From UMGS1370 sp963557065 (GTDB taxonomy: Bacteria; Bacillota; Clostridia; Lachnospirales; Lachnospiraceae), in assembly GCA_963557065.1 (NCBI GenBank), contig CAUWCT010000042.1, positions 1-64,000 of the forward strand: 64,000 nucleotides of DNA, given 5' to 3'. The notes beneath the pieces are model-generated. The model was not told the DNA's origin and searched no databases. It saw only the letters and a program-made list of their open reading frames with translations. The stretch's first letter is position 1. Each line of letters starts with the position of its first letter. Positions 43,466 through 51,754 of the stretch are shown here, in pieces. A program made the translations under genes and the position numbers.

Positions 43466-43504
43466 TACTATTAATAGTATAGGAAGAAAGCAAAGAAAAT
43501 TCAA
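43466..43504 (-). promoter_or_regulatory. CAP gene promoter with palindromic operator
   Basis: On the minus strand, TTGAAT (43499-43504) and TATACT (43476-43481) with 17-bp spacing. A perfect 14-bp palindrome, TACTATTAATAGTA (43466-43479), overlaps the -10 and probable start site. Confidence 0.7.
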
Positions 43505-43570
43505 TGGAATCCGACAGGAAATTTTGACGGTTCTATAGCTGTTTTTGTCTGCAGTATCAGAAAATAACCA

Positions 43571-43600
43571 TTGGACAGAATGGGGAGTATCGAGTAAAAT
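43571..43600 (+). promoter_or_regulatory. Promoter of the AIM24-family gene
   Basis: TTGGAC (43571-43576) and TAAAAT (43595-43600) with 18-bp spacing, 59 bases before the start codon. Confidence 0.55.
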
Positions 43601-43659
43601 AGAATCAGGATACACCATTCAAATGGTTACTGTATGTTCGGAAATCAGGAGGGAAACAT

Positions 43660-44343
43660 ATGCGTTATAAAATTGAAGGCGAAACACTTCCGGTTGTTAT
43701 TTGTGAGTTGGAAGCAGGAGAAAAGATGATTACAGAGAGAGGTTCCATGGCCTGGATGTCTCCTAATATGAAGATGGAGACAGGAAGCAACGGAGGTATT
43801 GGAAAAATGTTCGGCCGCATGTTTGCAGGAGAGGGAATGTTCCAGAACACGTATACGGCTCAGGGAGGGCCGGGACTAATCAGTTTTGCGTCCAGTTTTC
43901 CAGGTTCCATAAAAGCATTTGAGATAGGGCCGGGAAAGGAATTGATTTTACAAAAAAGCGGATTTTTAGCAGCAGAATATGGGGTAGAACTGTCGGTTCA
44001 TTTTCATAAAAAATTAGGGTCCGGACTGTTTGGCGGAGAGGGATTTATTCTTCAAAAATTGTCGGGAAGAGGGATTGCATTTGCCGAATTTGACGGCCAT
44101 GTAGTGGAATATGAACTGGGATCAGGCCAGCAGATTGTGGTAGACAGCGGGTATTTAGCAGCAATGACCGCCAGCTGTCAGATGGATATTCAGACGATTT
44201 CCGGAGTGAAAAATGTATTATTCGGGGGAGAGGGACTGTTTAATACGGTTATCACCGGACCAGGACATATCTGGCTTCAGACCATGCCCATCAGCAGCGT
44301 GGCAGGAGTTCTGATTCCTTATATTCCTACATCTGGTTCCTGA
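43660..44343 (+). CDS. AIM24 family protein (TIGR00266)
   Basis: A 227-residue beta-rich protein. The start YKIEGETLPVVICELEAGEKMITERGSMAWM, Gly-rich loops and GEGLFNTVITGPGHIWLQTMP are typical of TIGR00266, related to mitochondrial AIM24. No enzymatic role is known; a tryptophan-RNA-binding-attenuator-like fold has been noted for the family. AGGAGG precedes the ATG. It appears monocistronic. Confidence 0.88.
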   Translation: MRYKIEGETLPVVICELEAGEKMITERGSMAWMSPNMKMETGSNGGIGKMFGRMFAGEGMFQNTYTAQGGPGLISFASSFPGSIKAFEIGPGKELILQKSGFLAAEYGVELSVHFHKKLGSGLFGGEGFILQKLSGRGIAFAEFDGHVVEYELGSGQQIVVDSGYLAAMTASCQMDIQTISGVKNVLFGGEGLFNTVITGPGHIWLQTMPISSVAGVLIPYIPTSGS

Positions 44344-44420
44344 TCCCTGAACGGTTCCGATTTTGTATGGATTATCACAGAAAAAGCCGAATTTGGGCGA
44401 AAAGGCCCGAAAGAATATGG

Positions 44421-44480
44421 TTGCGCAAATGCAGGATCTTATTATATAATCTTTGACAGATACGAATTTATTTGTACTCT
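44421..44480 (+). promoter_or_regulatory. Promoter region of the TPR operon
   Basis: Two overlapping candidates: TTGCGC (44421-44426) with TATAAT (44445-44450) at 18 bp, and TTGACA (44453-44458) with TACTCT (44475-44480) at 16 bp. Either serves the genes at 44503 and 44657. Confidence 0.55.
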
Positions 44481-44502
44481 TAAACGTACAAAAGGAGAAA
44501 TT

Positions 44503-44652
44503 ATGGGAGAATCAATTATTAATTTTGAAGAGGAAATCAGTCGTTTTAAGCCCAGTTTGGATGTGGAGGAAATCGCAGATGAGATTGTAAAAAGCGATTT
44601 GACAGACATGACAGATATTATGATGGAAATGATTAAGGAAGTCAGGGAATAG
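44503..44652 (+). CDS. Small acidic protein, 49 residues
   Basis: An ORF of 49 codons starting MGESIINFEEEISRF and ending with a D/E/M-rich helix. AAAAGGAG lies upstream at good spacing. It stops 4 bp before the TPR gene, whose own ribosome-binding site is weak, so it may couple translation or act with it. No family recognised; predicted helical and soluble. Confidence 0.65.
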   Translation: MGESIINFEEEISRFKPSLDVEEIADEIVKSDLTDMTDIMMEMIKEVRE

Positions 44653-44656
44653 GGCC

Positions 44657-46168
44657 ATGGACTATGAAAAACGAAACCGCCAGATTGCCAATAGTTTTTA
44701 CAATCTTGGCTTGGAAAAAGCAAATATCAGAGATCTTTCCGGAGCAGTAGAGTCTTTAAAAAAGAGTCTCCATTTTGATAAGTACCAGATGGATGCCAGA
44801 AACCTGCTGGGACTCATTTACTATGAGATGGGAGAGGTGTCGGACGCTCTGGTTCAGTGGGTAATCAGCACCAATCTTCACCCTTCGGACAATCCGGCAG
44901 ATCGCTATCTGGATGAGATTCAAAGAAAGCCGGGGCGTCTGGAGATAGCCGATCAAAATGTAAAGAAATACAATCAGGCTCTCTGGTATGCCCAGCATGA
45001 CAGCGACGATTTGGCGATTCTGCAGCTTACCAGGGTGGTAGAAGATAATCCTCATTTTGTAAAAGCACACCTTTTGCTGGCAGTTCTGTATATGTACCAT
45101 GAAGATTTTTCCAAGGCAGGAAGATCGTTGTACAAAGTCCTTCAGATTGACAAAAATAATCCCAAGGCTCAGTGGTACATGTCTATTGTTAAAAAAAATA
45201 CAGGCAAGGCGGAAGTGGAAAAGCGGAAATTAAAAAATGCTTTTTCCCATCATCAAATGCAGGATGATGACGTGATTATGCCGCCTACATATAAAGAAAA
45301 TACAGGATGGCAGAGTATTTTAAACATTGTAGCCGGTCTGGTGTTAGGCGTGATGGTAACATATTTTTTGATTATGCCCCCCAGTACCCGCGCTCTTAAC
45401 AATAAGCATAATGAAGAAATCATTACCTACAGCCAGAAATTAAATGAAAAAAATCAGGAACTGGACGCTTTGCAGACATCCTATGATCAGCTAAAAGCCC
45501 AGTCCCAGGAGATGGAGAACAAACTGAATACCATTGAAGGGGACACAGGACTGGTGCTGAAACAGTATCAGATTATGATAGGAATCCTGCAGGCATACCG
45601 GAATGAGGACATCATGTCGGCTGCCAAGTTATATGTAGATCTGGACCCGTCCCTTATCGTGGATCAGAGCGTACTGGAAATTGCCAATGTAGTGGCAGCG
45701 GATATGCAGACCCAGGGATACCAGATTTTAGAGGATTTAGGTACTACTGCATGGAATTCTGGCCAGAAAGATCAGGCCATGGAATATTATCAGAAGAGTC
45801 TGGAGATCAACCCCAATAATCCATCAGCCACCTATTTGCTGGGACGGCTGTATCAGGACAGAGGAGATACGGAAAATGCCAGACAGTGCTTCAGTAAAAT
45901 TATTACCAGTTTTCCGGAAAGTCCACAGGCTTCCCAGGCAGCCAATGCCATGAGCCAGATGGGACTGCCCACAGCGGCTGCCGGACAGAATGAGACTGAG
46001 GCGGCAGGTGAAGCCGACAATCCGGCAGAAGAGCCGGATGGACAGGAACCGGATGGACAGGAACCGGAGACCCAGGAGCCGCAGACTCAGGAGCCGGAGC
46101 CGCAGACCGAAAGTGCTCAGCCTGAGGAAGATACTCCGGAAACAATTCCTGCAAATGAGAACAATTAG
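44657..46168 (+). CDS. TPR-repeat membrane protein
   Basis: A 503-residue protein. N-terminal tetratricopeptide repeats (about 1-180), a charged segment, a membrane helix at about 218-240, a coiled coil (about 250-300), then further TPRs (about 350-430, YYQKSLEINPNNPSATYLLGRLYQDRG) and a Glu/Pro/Gln-rich tail with EPDGQ repeats. TPRs on both sides of the membrane suggest a scaffold. It lies just before the spoIIA operon but is separated by a terminator. Confidence 0.82.
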   Translation: MDYEKRNRQIANSFYNLGLEKANIRDLSGAVESLKKSLHFDKYQMDARNLLGLIYYEMGEVSDALVQWVISTNLHPSDNPADRYLDEIQRKPGRLEIADQNVKKYNQALWYAQHDSDDLAILQLTRVVEDNPHFVKAHLLLAVLYMYHEDFSKAGRSLYKVLQIDKNNPKAQWYMSIVKKNTGKAEVEKRKLKNAFSHHQMQDDDVIMPPTYKENTGWQSILNIVAGLVLGVMVTYFLIMPPSTRALNNKHNEEIITYSQKLNEKNQELDALQTSYDQLKAQSQEMENKLNTIEGDTGLVLKQYQIMIGILQAYRNEDIMSAAKLYVDLDPSLIVDQSVLEIANVVAADMQTQGYQILEDLGTTAWNSGQKDQAMEYYQKSLEINPNNPSATYLLGRLYQDRGDTENARQCFSKIITSFPESPQASQAANAMSQMGLPTAAAGQNETEAAGEADNPAEEPDGQEPDGQEPETQEPQTQEPEPQTESAQPEEDTPETIPANENN

Positions 46169-46175
46169 ATTTTTG

Positions 46176-46222
46176 AAAGACATTACGAAAGAAAAGTTAT
46201 ATTCGTAGTGTCTTTTTTATTT
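46176..46222 (+). terminator. Terminator before the spoIIA operon
   Basis: AAAGACATTACGA pairs with TCGTAGTGTCTTT (one G-U pair), followed by TTTATTTT. Confidence 0.85.
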
Positions 46223-46275
46223 TGTATATTTTTGTCGAAAATGGAAAAAATGATAACAGGAAGGAGATTATTAAC

Positions 46276-46614
46276 ATGGAAGTATCATTTATTTATGAAG
46301 CAAAGGAGCAATGTCTCATCATTCATCTGCCCAAAGAGCTGGATCACCATAACTGCCGCAACCTTCGCTATGAGACAGATCTGCTTTTGGCGGAAAACTA
46401 TATTAACCGGATTATTTTTGATTTTTCCAAGACCGAATTTATGGATTCTTCCGGAATCGGCGTACTGTTAAACCGGTATAAACAAATGGAACGAAGCGGG
46501 GGACAGGTCCGGCTTTACGGAGCAGGCCCTCAGGTGCATCGGATTCTCTCGGTAGCCGGAATTGCCCGTTTAATGCCAAGTTTTGATACCAAAGAAGCAG
46601 CAATCGTGGGATAG
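46276..46614 (+). CDS. spoIIAA: Anti-sigma F factor antagonist SpoIIAA
   Basis: A 112-residue STAS-domain protein. FMDSSGIGVLLNRYKQM carries the Ser phosphorylated by SpoIIAB. Dephosphorylated SpoIIAA binds SpoIIAB and frees sigma-F in the forespore. ATG 46276 follows AAGGAG by 9 bases; an upstream in-frame ATG at 46222 lies in the terminator tail. It is the first gene of the spoIIA operon. I could not identify a clear sigma-H promoter in the 50 bases upstream. Confidence 0.93.
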   Translation: MEVSFIYEAKEQCLIIHLPKELDHHNCRNLRYETDLLLAENYINRIIFDFSKTEFMDSSGIGVLLNRYKQMERSGGQVRLYGAGPQVHRILSVAGIARLMPSFDTKEAAIVG

Positions 46615-46627
46615 AAAGGGGACGCAT

Positions 46628-47065
46628 ATGGAAAACAGAAAAGAACAGGCAGAGAGAATCAAAATAGAGATTGACAGTTTGTCCAGAAATGAAGAGTTTG
46701 CCAGAGTGGCGGCAGCCGTTTTTATGAGCCGTATGAATCCCACATTAGAAGAGATTGACGATGTAAAAACAGCGGTTTCTGAGGCAGTGACCAATGCGGT
46801 GATTCATGGATACCGGGGAGGAGAGGGAAAAATCTGCATAGAAGCAGCGATTGAAGGAGATCTGCTGACTTTGTCTATTCAGGATAAGGGGGTTGGGATT
46901 CCGGATTTAAAAAAGGCTATGGAACCTATGTATACCACAGATACTACAGGAGAGCGCTCCGGCATGGGGTTTTCATTTATGGAAGCATTTATGGATGAAG
47001 TAAAGGTGGATACCAAACCGGGGCTTGGCACAAAGGTGACCATGAAAAAGCGCATAGGCAGGTGA
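46628..47065 (+). CDS. spoIIAB: Anti-sigma F factor SpoIIAB
   Basis: A 145-residue GHKL-type serine kinase and anti-sigma factor. The N-box EAVTNAVIHGY, the G1 box DKGVGIPD and the G2 region SGMGFSFMEAFMD bind ATP. It holds sigma-F inactive and phosphorylates SpoIIAA. It is 13 bp after spoIIAA and 4 bp before sigF. Confidence 0.95.
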   Translation: MENRKEQAERIKIEIDSLSRNEEFARVAAAVFMSRMNPTLEEIDDVKTAVSEAVTNAVIHGYRGGEGKICIEAAIEGDLLTLSIQDKGVGIPDLKKAMEPMYTTDTTGERSGMGFSFMEAFMDEVKVDTKPGLGTKVTMKKRIGR

Positions 47066-47069
47066 AATC

Positions 47070-47783
47070 GTGGACGAGACAATGAGATTAATCCAGGACG
47101 CTCACGCAGGGGATAAAGAAGCCAGGGATCGCCTGGTTATGGAAAACGTAGGATTAATCTGGAGCATTGTGCGCCGGTTTTCCGGCAGAGGACATGAACT
47201 GGAAGACCTGTTTCAAATAGGCAGCATCGGCTTGATAAAAGCCATTGACAAATTTGATCCCGGCTTCGAGGTAAAGTTTTCGACCTATGCAGTGCCGATG
47301 ATTGCAGGAGAAATCAAGCGCTTTTTGCGGGATGACGGCATGATTAAGGTAAGCCGTTCCTTAAAAGAAATGAGCAGTAAGATTCAGGCAGCCAGAGAAG
47401 AGATGCAGAGTACGCTGGGCCGGGAGCCGACACTGGATGAAATTGCCATCAGGCTGGAAGTCAGCAGAGAAGAAATAGCAGCATCTTTAGAAGCGGGTTC
47501 GGAAATAGAATCACTATACAGGCCCTTTGGGGATGCGTCGGAAAACAGCGGCTGCCTGATGGATAAAATTGAAGACCAGAATAATGGTCAGGACAAGTTG
47601 CTGGACAAACTGATTTTAGAAAGACTGTTAAGCTGTCTGGACAGCCAGGAAAAAGATTTGATTTTGAGAAGGTACTATTATAATCAGACGCAGACAGAAA
47701 TTGCCGGAGTCTTTCATATTTCCCAGGTCCAGGTGTCCAGACTGGAAAAACGGATTTTAAAAAAAATGAGGTCAGGATTATAG
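47070..47783 (+). CDS. sigF: RNA polymerase sigma-F factor
   Basis: A 237-residue sporulation sigma factor with region 2 (VGLIWSIVRRFSGRGHELEDLFQIGSIGLIKAIDKFDP, FSTYAVPMIAGEIKRFLRDDG), region 3 and a region 4 helix-turn-helix (TQTEIAGVFHISQVQVSRLEKRIL). It directs early forespore transcription. GTG 47070 is used, with AGGTGA upstream; an in-frame ATG at 47082 is the alternative. Synteny with spoIIAA-AB and spoVA identifies it as sigma-F rather than sigma-G. Confidence 0.95.
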   Translation: MDETMRLIQDAHAGDKEARDRLVMENVGLIWSIVRRFSGRGHELEDLFQIGSIGLIKAIDKFDPGFEVKFSTYAVPMIAGEIKRFLRDDGMIKVSRSLKEMSSKIQAAREEMQSTLGREPTLDEIAIRLEVSREEIAASLEAGSEIESLYRPFGDASENSGCLMDKIEDQNNGQDKLLDKLILERLLSCLDSQEKDLILRRYYYNQTQTEIAGVFHISQVQVSRLEKRILKKMRSGL

Positions 47784-47865
47784 GCGGATACATAAAATAG
47801 TCTATTTGGGAAATCCTATCCATAAACGCAATTACAAAGAAGCAAATGGAAAAGGAGTGATCCAG

Positions 47866-48024
47866 GTGAACACACTAAAATATGTATTCGGGATTTTGAT
47901 TTTAATTTTATGCATCGGTCTGATTGGGGCAGCAGTCTGGTACTGCATGTTCCGTCTGCCGGATCAGGCGCTGCAGCAGGGAACTTTTGTGCTGGGACCG
48001 GTATTTGGAGGGAGACTTTTATGA
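47866..48024 (+). CDS. 52-residue single-span membrane protein in the sigF-spoVA operon
   Basis: MNTLKYVFG is followed by a hydrophobic helix (about 7-29) and a short outer tail. GTG 47866 lies 8 bases after AGGAG, and the stop overlaps the spoVAA start by four bases (ATGA), so it is translationally coupled. It has no counterpart that I know of between sigF and spoVAA in Bacillus. A forespore-membrane peptide is a reasonable inference. Confidence 0.7.
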   Translation: MNTLKYVFGILILILCIGLIGAAVWYCMFRLPDQALQQGTFVLGPVFGGRLL

Positions 48025-48653
48025 GCAGCTCCCCTTCTTTGTATCTGAATATCCGGCAGATTACGGAGGTCCATCATAAAGATGTGCTTTTAAAAGATGT
48101 GGCGGATATTTACTGTGACAATCCGGATCTGCAAAATAAATGCAGTTCTATGAAAATTAAGAAAATTCAGAAAGATGAGCCGAAACGGTATATTGAAACC
48201 ATTGTACCGCTGCTAAAACAACTGCAAAAGCTGGATTCCAATCTTCAGATTAATAACCTGGGTGAGACTGAGTTTATCATAGATTACCAGCCGCCCAAAA
48301 AGCCAGGTTGGGCCTGGCAGTGGGCTAAAACCATAGGGGTATGTTCCGTTTGTTTTTGCGGGGCGGCGTTTGCGATTATGACGTTTAACAACGATGTCAG
48401 CGTAACGGCGGTGTTTAAAGAAATTTATGTTCTGATTATGGGAAAAGAACCTGGCGGTTTTACAGTTTTAGAACTGTTTTATTCCATTGGGCTGGCAGTA
48501 GGGATTCTGGTCTTTTTCAATCATTTTGCAAAATGGAAACTCAATACAGATCCCACTCCTTTGGAGGTGGAGATGCGGGTATATGAAGACAATATCAGCA
48601 AAACCTTAATTCAAAATGCAGAGAGGAAGGAGCAGGATATTGATGTTCATTAG
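48021..48653 (+). CDS. spoVAA: Stage V sporulation protein AA
   Basis: A 210-residue protein with a cytoplasmic N-terminal domain (LYLNIRQITEVHHKDVLLKDVADIYC) and two C-terminal membrane helices (about 95-120 and 145-170). SpoVA proteins move dipicolinic acid into the forespore and release it in germination. GGAGGGAG precedes the ATG at 48021. It lies in the classic position after sigF. Confidence 0.88.
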   Translation: MSSSPSLYLNIRQITEVHHKDVLLKDVADIYCDNPDLQNKCSSMKIKKIQKDEPKRYIETIVPLLKQLQKLDSNLQINNLGETEFIIDYQPPKKPGWAWQWAKTIGVCSVCFCGAAFAIMTFNNDVSVTAVFKEIYVLIMGKEPGGFTVLELFYSIGLAVGILVFFNHFAKWKLNTDPTPLEVEMRVYEDNISKTLIQNAERKEQDIDVH

Positions 48654-49128
48654 AGAGTTGCTTCTGGCGGTGATTGGCCTGGCATCCGGGGGGATTGTAG
48701 CGGCCGGAGTCTTTGCATTTCTGGCTATCATCGGAGTTTTTCCCAGGCTGATTGGAAAAACCAGGACCTGGGAACACATTTTTCTTTATGAAACGGTCAT
48801 TATTATAGGAGGAGCATTTGGAAACATTGTGGATATTTATGAGTTTCCCATGCCCATTGTAAAAAACATAGAAGCTCTTTGGGGACAAGCTGCCAGCGCA
48901 GCAGCCGGAGGGATTGTGACAGGTATCATCGGACTTTCTATTGGAATTTTTGTAGGGTGTCTGGTCATGTCACTGGCGGAAACTTTGCAGGCTCTTCCTG
49001 TGATTTCCCGAAGAATACATCTGGCAGTGGGATTTCAGTATTTAATCCTTTCCATAGCATTGGGAAAAATGGCAGGTTCTCTGCTCTATTTCTGGACAGG
49101 TATTGGAGAGCGTATCAGCATCAGCTAA
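48643..49128 (+). CDS. spoVAB: Stage V sporulation protein AB
   Basis: A 161-residue integral membrane protein with about five helices, including an early GLASGGIVAAGVFAFLAIIGVFPRL segment and GCLVMSLAETLQALPVISRR, both typical of SpoVAB. ATG 48643 overlaps the end of spoVAA by 11 bp; AAGGAG is 10 bases upstream. It works with SpoVAA and SpoVAC in the inner spore membrane. Confidence 0.88.
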   Translation: MFIRELLLAVIGLASGGIVAAGVFAFLAIIGVFPRLIGKTRTWEHIFLYETVIIIGGAFGNIVDIYEFPMPIVKNIEALWGQAASAAAGGIVTGIIGLSIGIFVGCLVMSLAETLQALPVISRRIHLAVGFQYLILSIALGKMAGSLLYFWTGIGERISIS

Positions 49129-49146
49129 ACATTAGGAGGACGTAAC

Positions 49147-49599
49147 ATGGAGGTCAATAAAAAAGCATATAATTCCTATGTCAAGAAGATAACTCCGGTC
49201 AACAGTCTGCCGGCGGACATGGCAAAGGCATTTATAACCGGCGGAATTATCTGCACCATTGGACAGGGACTGACCAATTTCTTTTTAGCAGGAGGAATGG
49301 AAAAAGAAGCAGCCGGAGCCTGGACGCTTTTGTGTCTCATCGGGGCCAGTGTGATTTTAACCGGATTCAATATTTACCCCAAAATCGTAAAATACGGCGG
49401 CGCCGGAGCCCTGGTTCCCATAACCGGATTTGCCAATTCCGTAGTAGCTCCGGCAATCGAATTTAAAACAGAGGGGCAGGTATTTGGGATCGGTGTGAAA
49501 ATTTTTACCATTGCCGGGCCGGTGATTTTGTATGGAACCCTGGCAAGCTGGATTTTAGGGCTTTTATACTGGATTGGGAAAATGATGGGGATTGTGTGA
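49147..49599 (+). CDS. spoVAC: Stage V sporulation protein AC
   Basis: A 150-residue membrane protein: YVKKITPVNSLPADMAKAFITGGIICTIGQ, ILTGFNIYPKIVKYGGAGALVPITGFANSVVAPAIEFK and a C-terminal helix pair match SpoVAC, the mechanosensitive DPA channel subunit. TAGGAGG precedes the ATG. A terminator follows directly, so spoVAD and spoVAE, which normally come next, are not here and must lie elsewhere or be absent. Confidence 0.93.
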   Translation: MEVNKKAYNSYVKKITPVNSLPADMAKAFITGGIICTIGQGLTNFFLAGGMEKEAAGAWTLLCLIGASVILTGFNIYPKIVKYGGAGALVPITGFANSVVAPAIEFKTEGQVFGIGVKIFTIAGPVILYGTLASWILGLLYWIGKMMGIV

Positions 49600-49619
49600 A
49601 AAAAGATTGAGAGAAAGGC

Positions 49620-49668
49620 AGAGCGGTTTGAACTGTTACTTGGAAACCGCTCTGTTTTTATTTTTTAT
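49620..49668 (+). terminator. Terminator of the spoIIA-spoVA operon
   Basis: AGAGCGGTTT (49620-49629) pairs with AAACCGCTCT (49644-49653), followed by a T-rich tract. Confidence 0.88.
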
Positions 49669-49669
49669 G

Positions 49670-49698
49670 TTGATAAAGCATAACAGATCAGTTACAAT
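49670..49698 (+). promoter_or_regulatory. Promoter of the second MNT/HEPN pair
   Basis: TTGATA (49670-49675) and TACAAT (49693-49698) with 17-bp spacing, 50 bases before the MNT gene. Confidence 0.7.
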
Positions 49699-49748
49699 CG
49701 AAGAGACAAAAAAGAGGAAATGAAAAATTTCCCATTGGAAGGAATCGT

Positions 49749-50042
49749 ATGGAAAGAACAGGAATTAAGCAGGATGTAATCCGGGAGATACGGGAACTGG
49801 CTCAAAAATATGCAGTTGACCAGGTTATTTTATTTGGATCAAGAGCAAGGGGCGATTTTAAAGAGAAAAGTGATATTGATTTGGCAGTAAAGGGCGGTGA
49901 TTTTGTCCGGTTTTCATTGGATGTAAACGAAGAGACAACAACGCTTTTGAAATTTGATATTATAAATTTAGACGAGAAGATACAGGATGAATTAATGGAA
50001 TCCATTAAGAGAGAGGGGAGACTGTTATATGAAAAAATTTGA
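49749..50042 (+). CDS. MNT-domain nucleotidyltransferase (MntA/HI0073-like)
   Basis: A 97-residue nucleotidyltransferase with GSRARGDFKEKSDIDLAV, an exact GSx10DxD motif. It would act on the HEPN partner whose gene overlaps it by 14 bp. In characterised MntA-HepT pairs the transferase adenylylates a tyrosine of the toxin. TTGGAAGGA lies upstream of the ATG. Confidence 0.88.
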   Translation: MERTGIKQDVIREIRELAQKYAVDQVILFGSRARGDFKEKSDIDLAVKGGDFVRFSLDVNEETTTLLKFDIINLDEKIQDELMESIKREGRLLYEKI

Positions 50043-50433
50043 TCATTTTAAGTCTAATTTAAGAGTATTGTCATCAGCAGATAGAGAAGATCTATCCAAT
50101 GATTTTATTATAGGAGGAATTATTGACAAGTTTTTTATTCAGTTTGAACTGGGCTGGAAAGTGCTGAAAGAATTGTTGAGTTATGAGGGGCAGAGCATTT
50201 CTGCCAGCGGTTCACCAAAGATGATATTAAAAACAGCATTTACTATATATGACTTTATTGACGAGGATGTTTGGCTGGAAATGCTGAAAGCAAGAAATGA
50301 TATGACCCATATCTATGATGCACTGGCAGCCAGGCGTCTGGTTAAAATTATTTTGCAGAAGTATATTCCGGAATTCCAAAAAATGGAACAGGGAATAGGC
50401 AAATTTTATGAAGATGAGATAGAGAACATGTAA
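50029..50433 (+). CDS. HEPN/HI0074-family partner with RX4HXY motif
   Basis: A 134-residue helical protein of the nucleotidyltransferase substrate-binding (HI0074) type. KARNDMTHIYD gives Arg89-x4-His94-x-Tyr96, the RX4HXY motif of HEPN toxins in which the Tyr is the AMP-acceptor. It forms an operon with the MNT gene. Toxicity is inferred, not shown; HI0074 itself was described as a nucleotidyltransferase subunit. Confidence 0.87.
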   Translation: MKKFDHFKSNLRVLSSADREDLSNDFIIGGIIDKFFIQFELGWKVLKELLSYEGQSISASGSPKMILKTAFTIYDFIDEDVWLEMLKARNDMTHIYDALAARRLVKIILQKYIPEFQKMEQGIGKFYEDEIENM

Positions 50434-50472
50434 GTCATATAGAGCCGAGTGCTAAAAAAGAGGGGAGACCAT

Positions 50473-51645
50473 ATGGGGAAAAGGGCAGTTTTTACTTGTA
50501 TTCTGGCAGCAGCGCTGGCAATTTCCGGCTGTGAGGGAGAAAATCTGCCTTCCGGAGAGACTCGTCAGGAGATGGATTTGAAAGTGGAAGCTGAAAAAGC
50601 AGCAGAACTGGGAGCAAAGGTTTACCAAAAAGCGGAAAAATTGACGGTCCAGGGTCCGATTTATCAGATGAAATGGATCGTAGATCAGTTCGGGGACAGC
50701 GGATATGCAGCAGTTGATTTTCTTAATCAGATTGATATGGCAAATCCGGACCAGGTGATTGAGTTTTGTCAAAATACAGAGAAAAAGAAAGGGGATCAGC
50801 TGACACTTATGGAAATCCGCTATCCGGATGGCCTGGCAGTCTACGACTTTCAGACAGGAAACGGTGCAGAAGGCGCTCCTGTAAAGGTAAAAAAGACCTA
50901 TTACCAGTACGAAGACGGAGAGATGAGACTGGCGGATACCGGTAGTTTTGCAGCCGAGAACTGGAAGTGTTGGGAAAATGAATATTTAATGTTTTCCGGG
51001 GTTTATTATTCAGAGGAATCCTATGCCCTTACATTAAGCGGAGAGGAAGAATATAAGGCTTTTCGCATTCAGCCTTTGCCAGAAGTATGCAGAGAACTGA
51101 ACCGGGCCTGTATTTTGCCCATAGGATATGAGTATAACAATCTGTTTATAACTGATTGGACGGAAAATGCGTATGGAGATTTAAATTTTTATGATCTCTA
51201 CGATCGAATTTGTATGGAGACGGGACAGCCTTATGTTCCTGAAGGGTCTTACAAAAGCAGTCCGGACTGTGAGTGTTACCGGATACCGGCAGATGTATTT
51301 GAGCAGGTAATCCAGTCTCATTTTCGTGTTTCAAAAGAAGTGCTTCGTGAAAAAACAGAGTATTATCCGGAAGATAATACATATGGATACAGCCCCAGAG
51401 GATTTCAGGATATGGAATATGCTGAATACCCATATCCTGAAGTGACGGAAGTTTCAGAACATGAAGACGGAACCATTACTCTTACGGTCCATGCAGTATT
51501 CCCGTATAGAGGACTTTCAAAGGTTTATGCCCATGAGGTGACTATCCGCCCCTTTGCAGACGGATCGTTTCAGTATGTGTCCAATCAGATCATACCCTCA
51601 AAAGACAATTATGAAATCACCTGGCATACGCCAAGAAGCAATTAA
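50473..51645 (+). CDS. Putative lipoprotein of unknown function
   Basis: A 390-residue secreted protein with a basic start (MGKRAVF), hydrophobic segment and lipobox SGC (Cys near residue 20), so it is lipid-anchored. The body is rich in acidic and aromatic residues (YYPEDNTYGY) with no domain I can name. GAGGGGAG precedes ATG 50473; an ATG at 50449 is less suitable. It follows the HEPN gene by 39 bp but is probably unrelated. Confidence 0.7.
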   Translation: MGKRAVFTCILAAALAISGCEGENLPSGETRQEMDLKVEAEKAAELGAKVYQKAEKLTVQGPIYQMKWIVDQFGDSGYAAVDFLNQIDMANPDQVIEFCQNTEKKKGDQLTLMEIRYPDGLAVYDFQTGNGAEGAPVKVKKTYYQYEDGEMRLADTGSFAAENWKCWENEYLMFSGVYYSEESYALTLSGEEEYKAFRIQPLPEVCRELNRACILPIGYEYNNLFITDWTENAYGDLNFYDLYDRICMETGQPYVPEGSYKSSPDCECYRIPADVFEQVIQSHFRVSKEVLREKTEYYPEDNTYGYSPRGFQDMEYAEYPYPEVTEVSEHEDGTITLTVHAVFPYRGLSKVYAHEVTIRPFADGSFQYVSNQIIPSKDNYEITWHTPRSN

Positions 51646-51754
51646 TTACTGGTCCGGAAAAGAAATTTTCTAAAAATGTGCATTTTTTTGAAGGCGGAAA
51701 AATTTTCTAATCGTTATAAGGAACAGAAGCGGACAATAACAGGAGGATGAAGTG

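Noticed and set aside
49630..49638. AACTGTTAC resembling the MITE end
   Set aside because: Only nine bases, located in the loop of the spoVA terminator, with no other element similarity.
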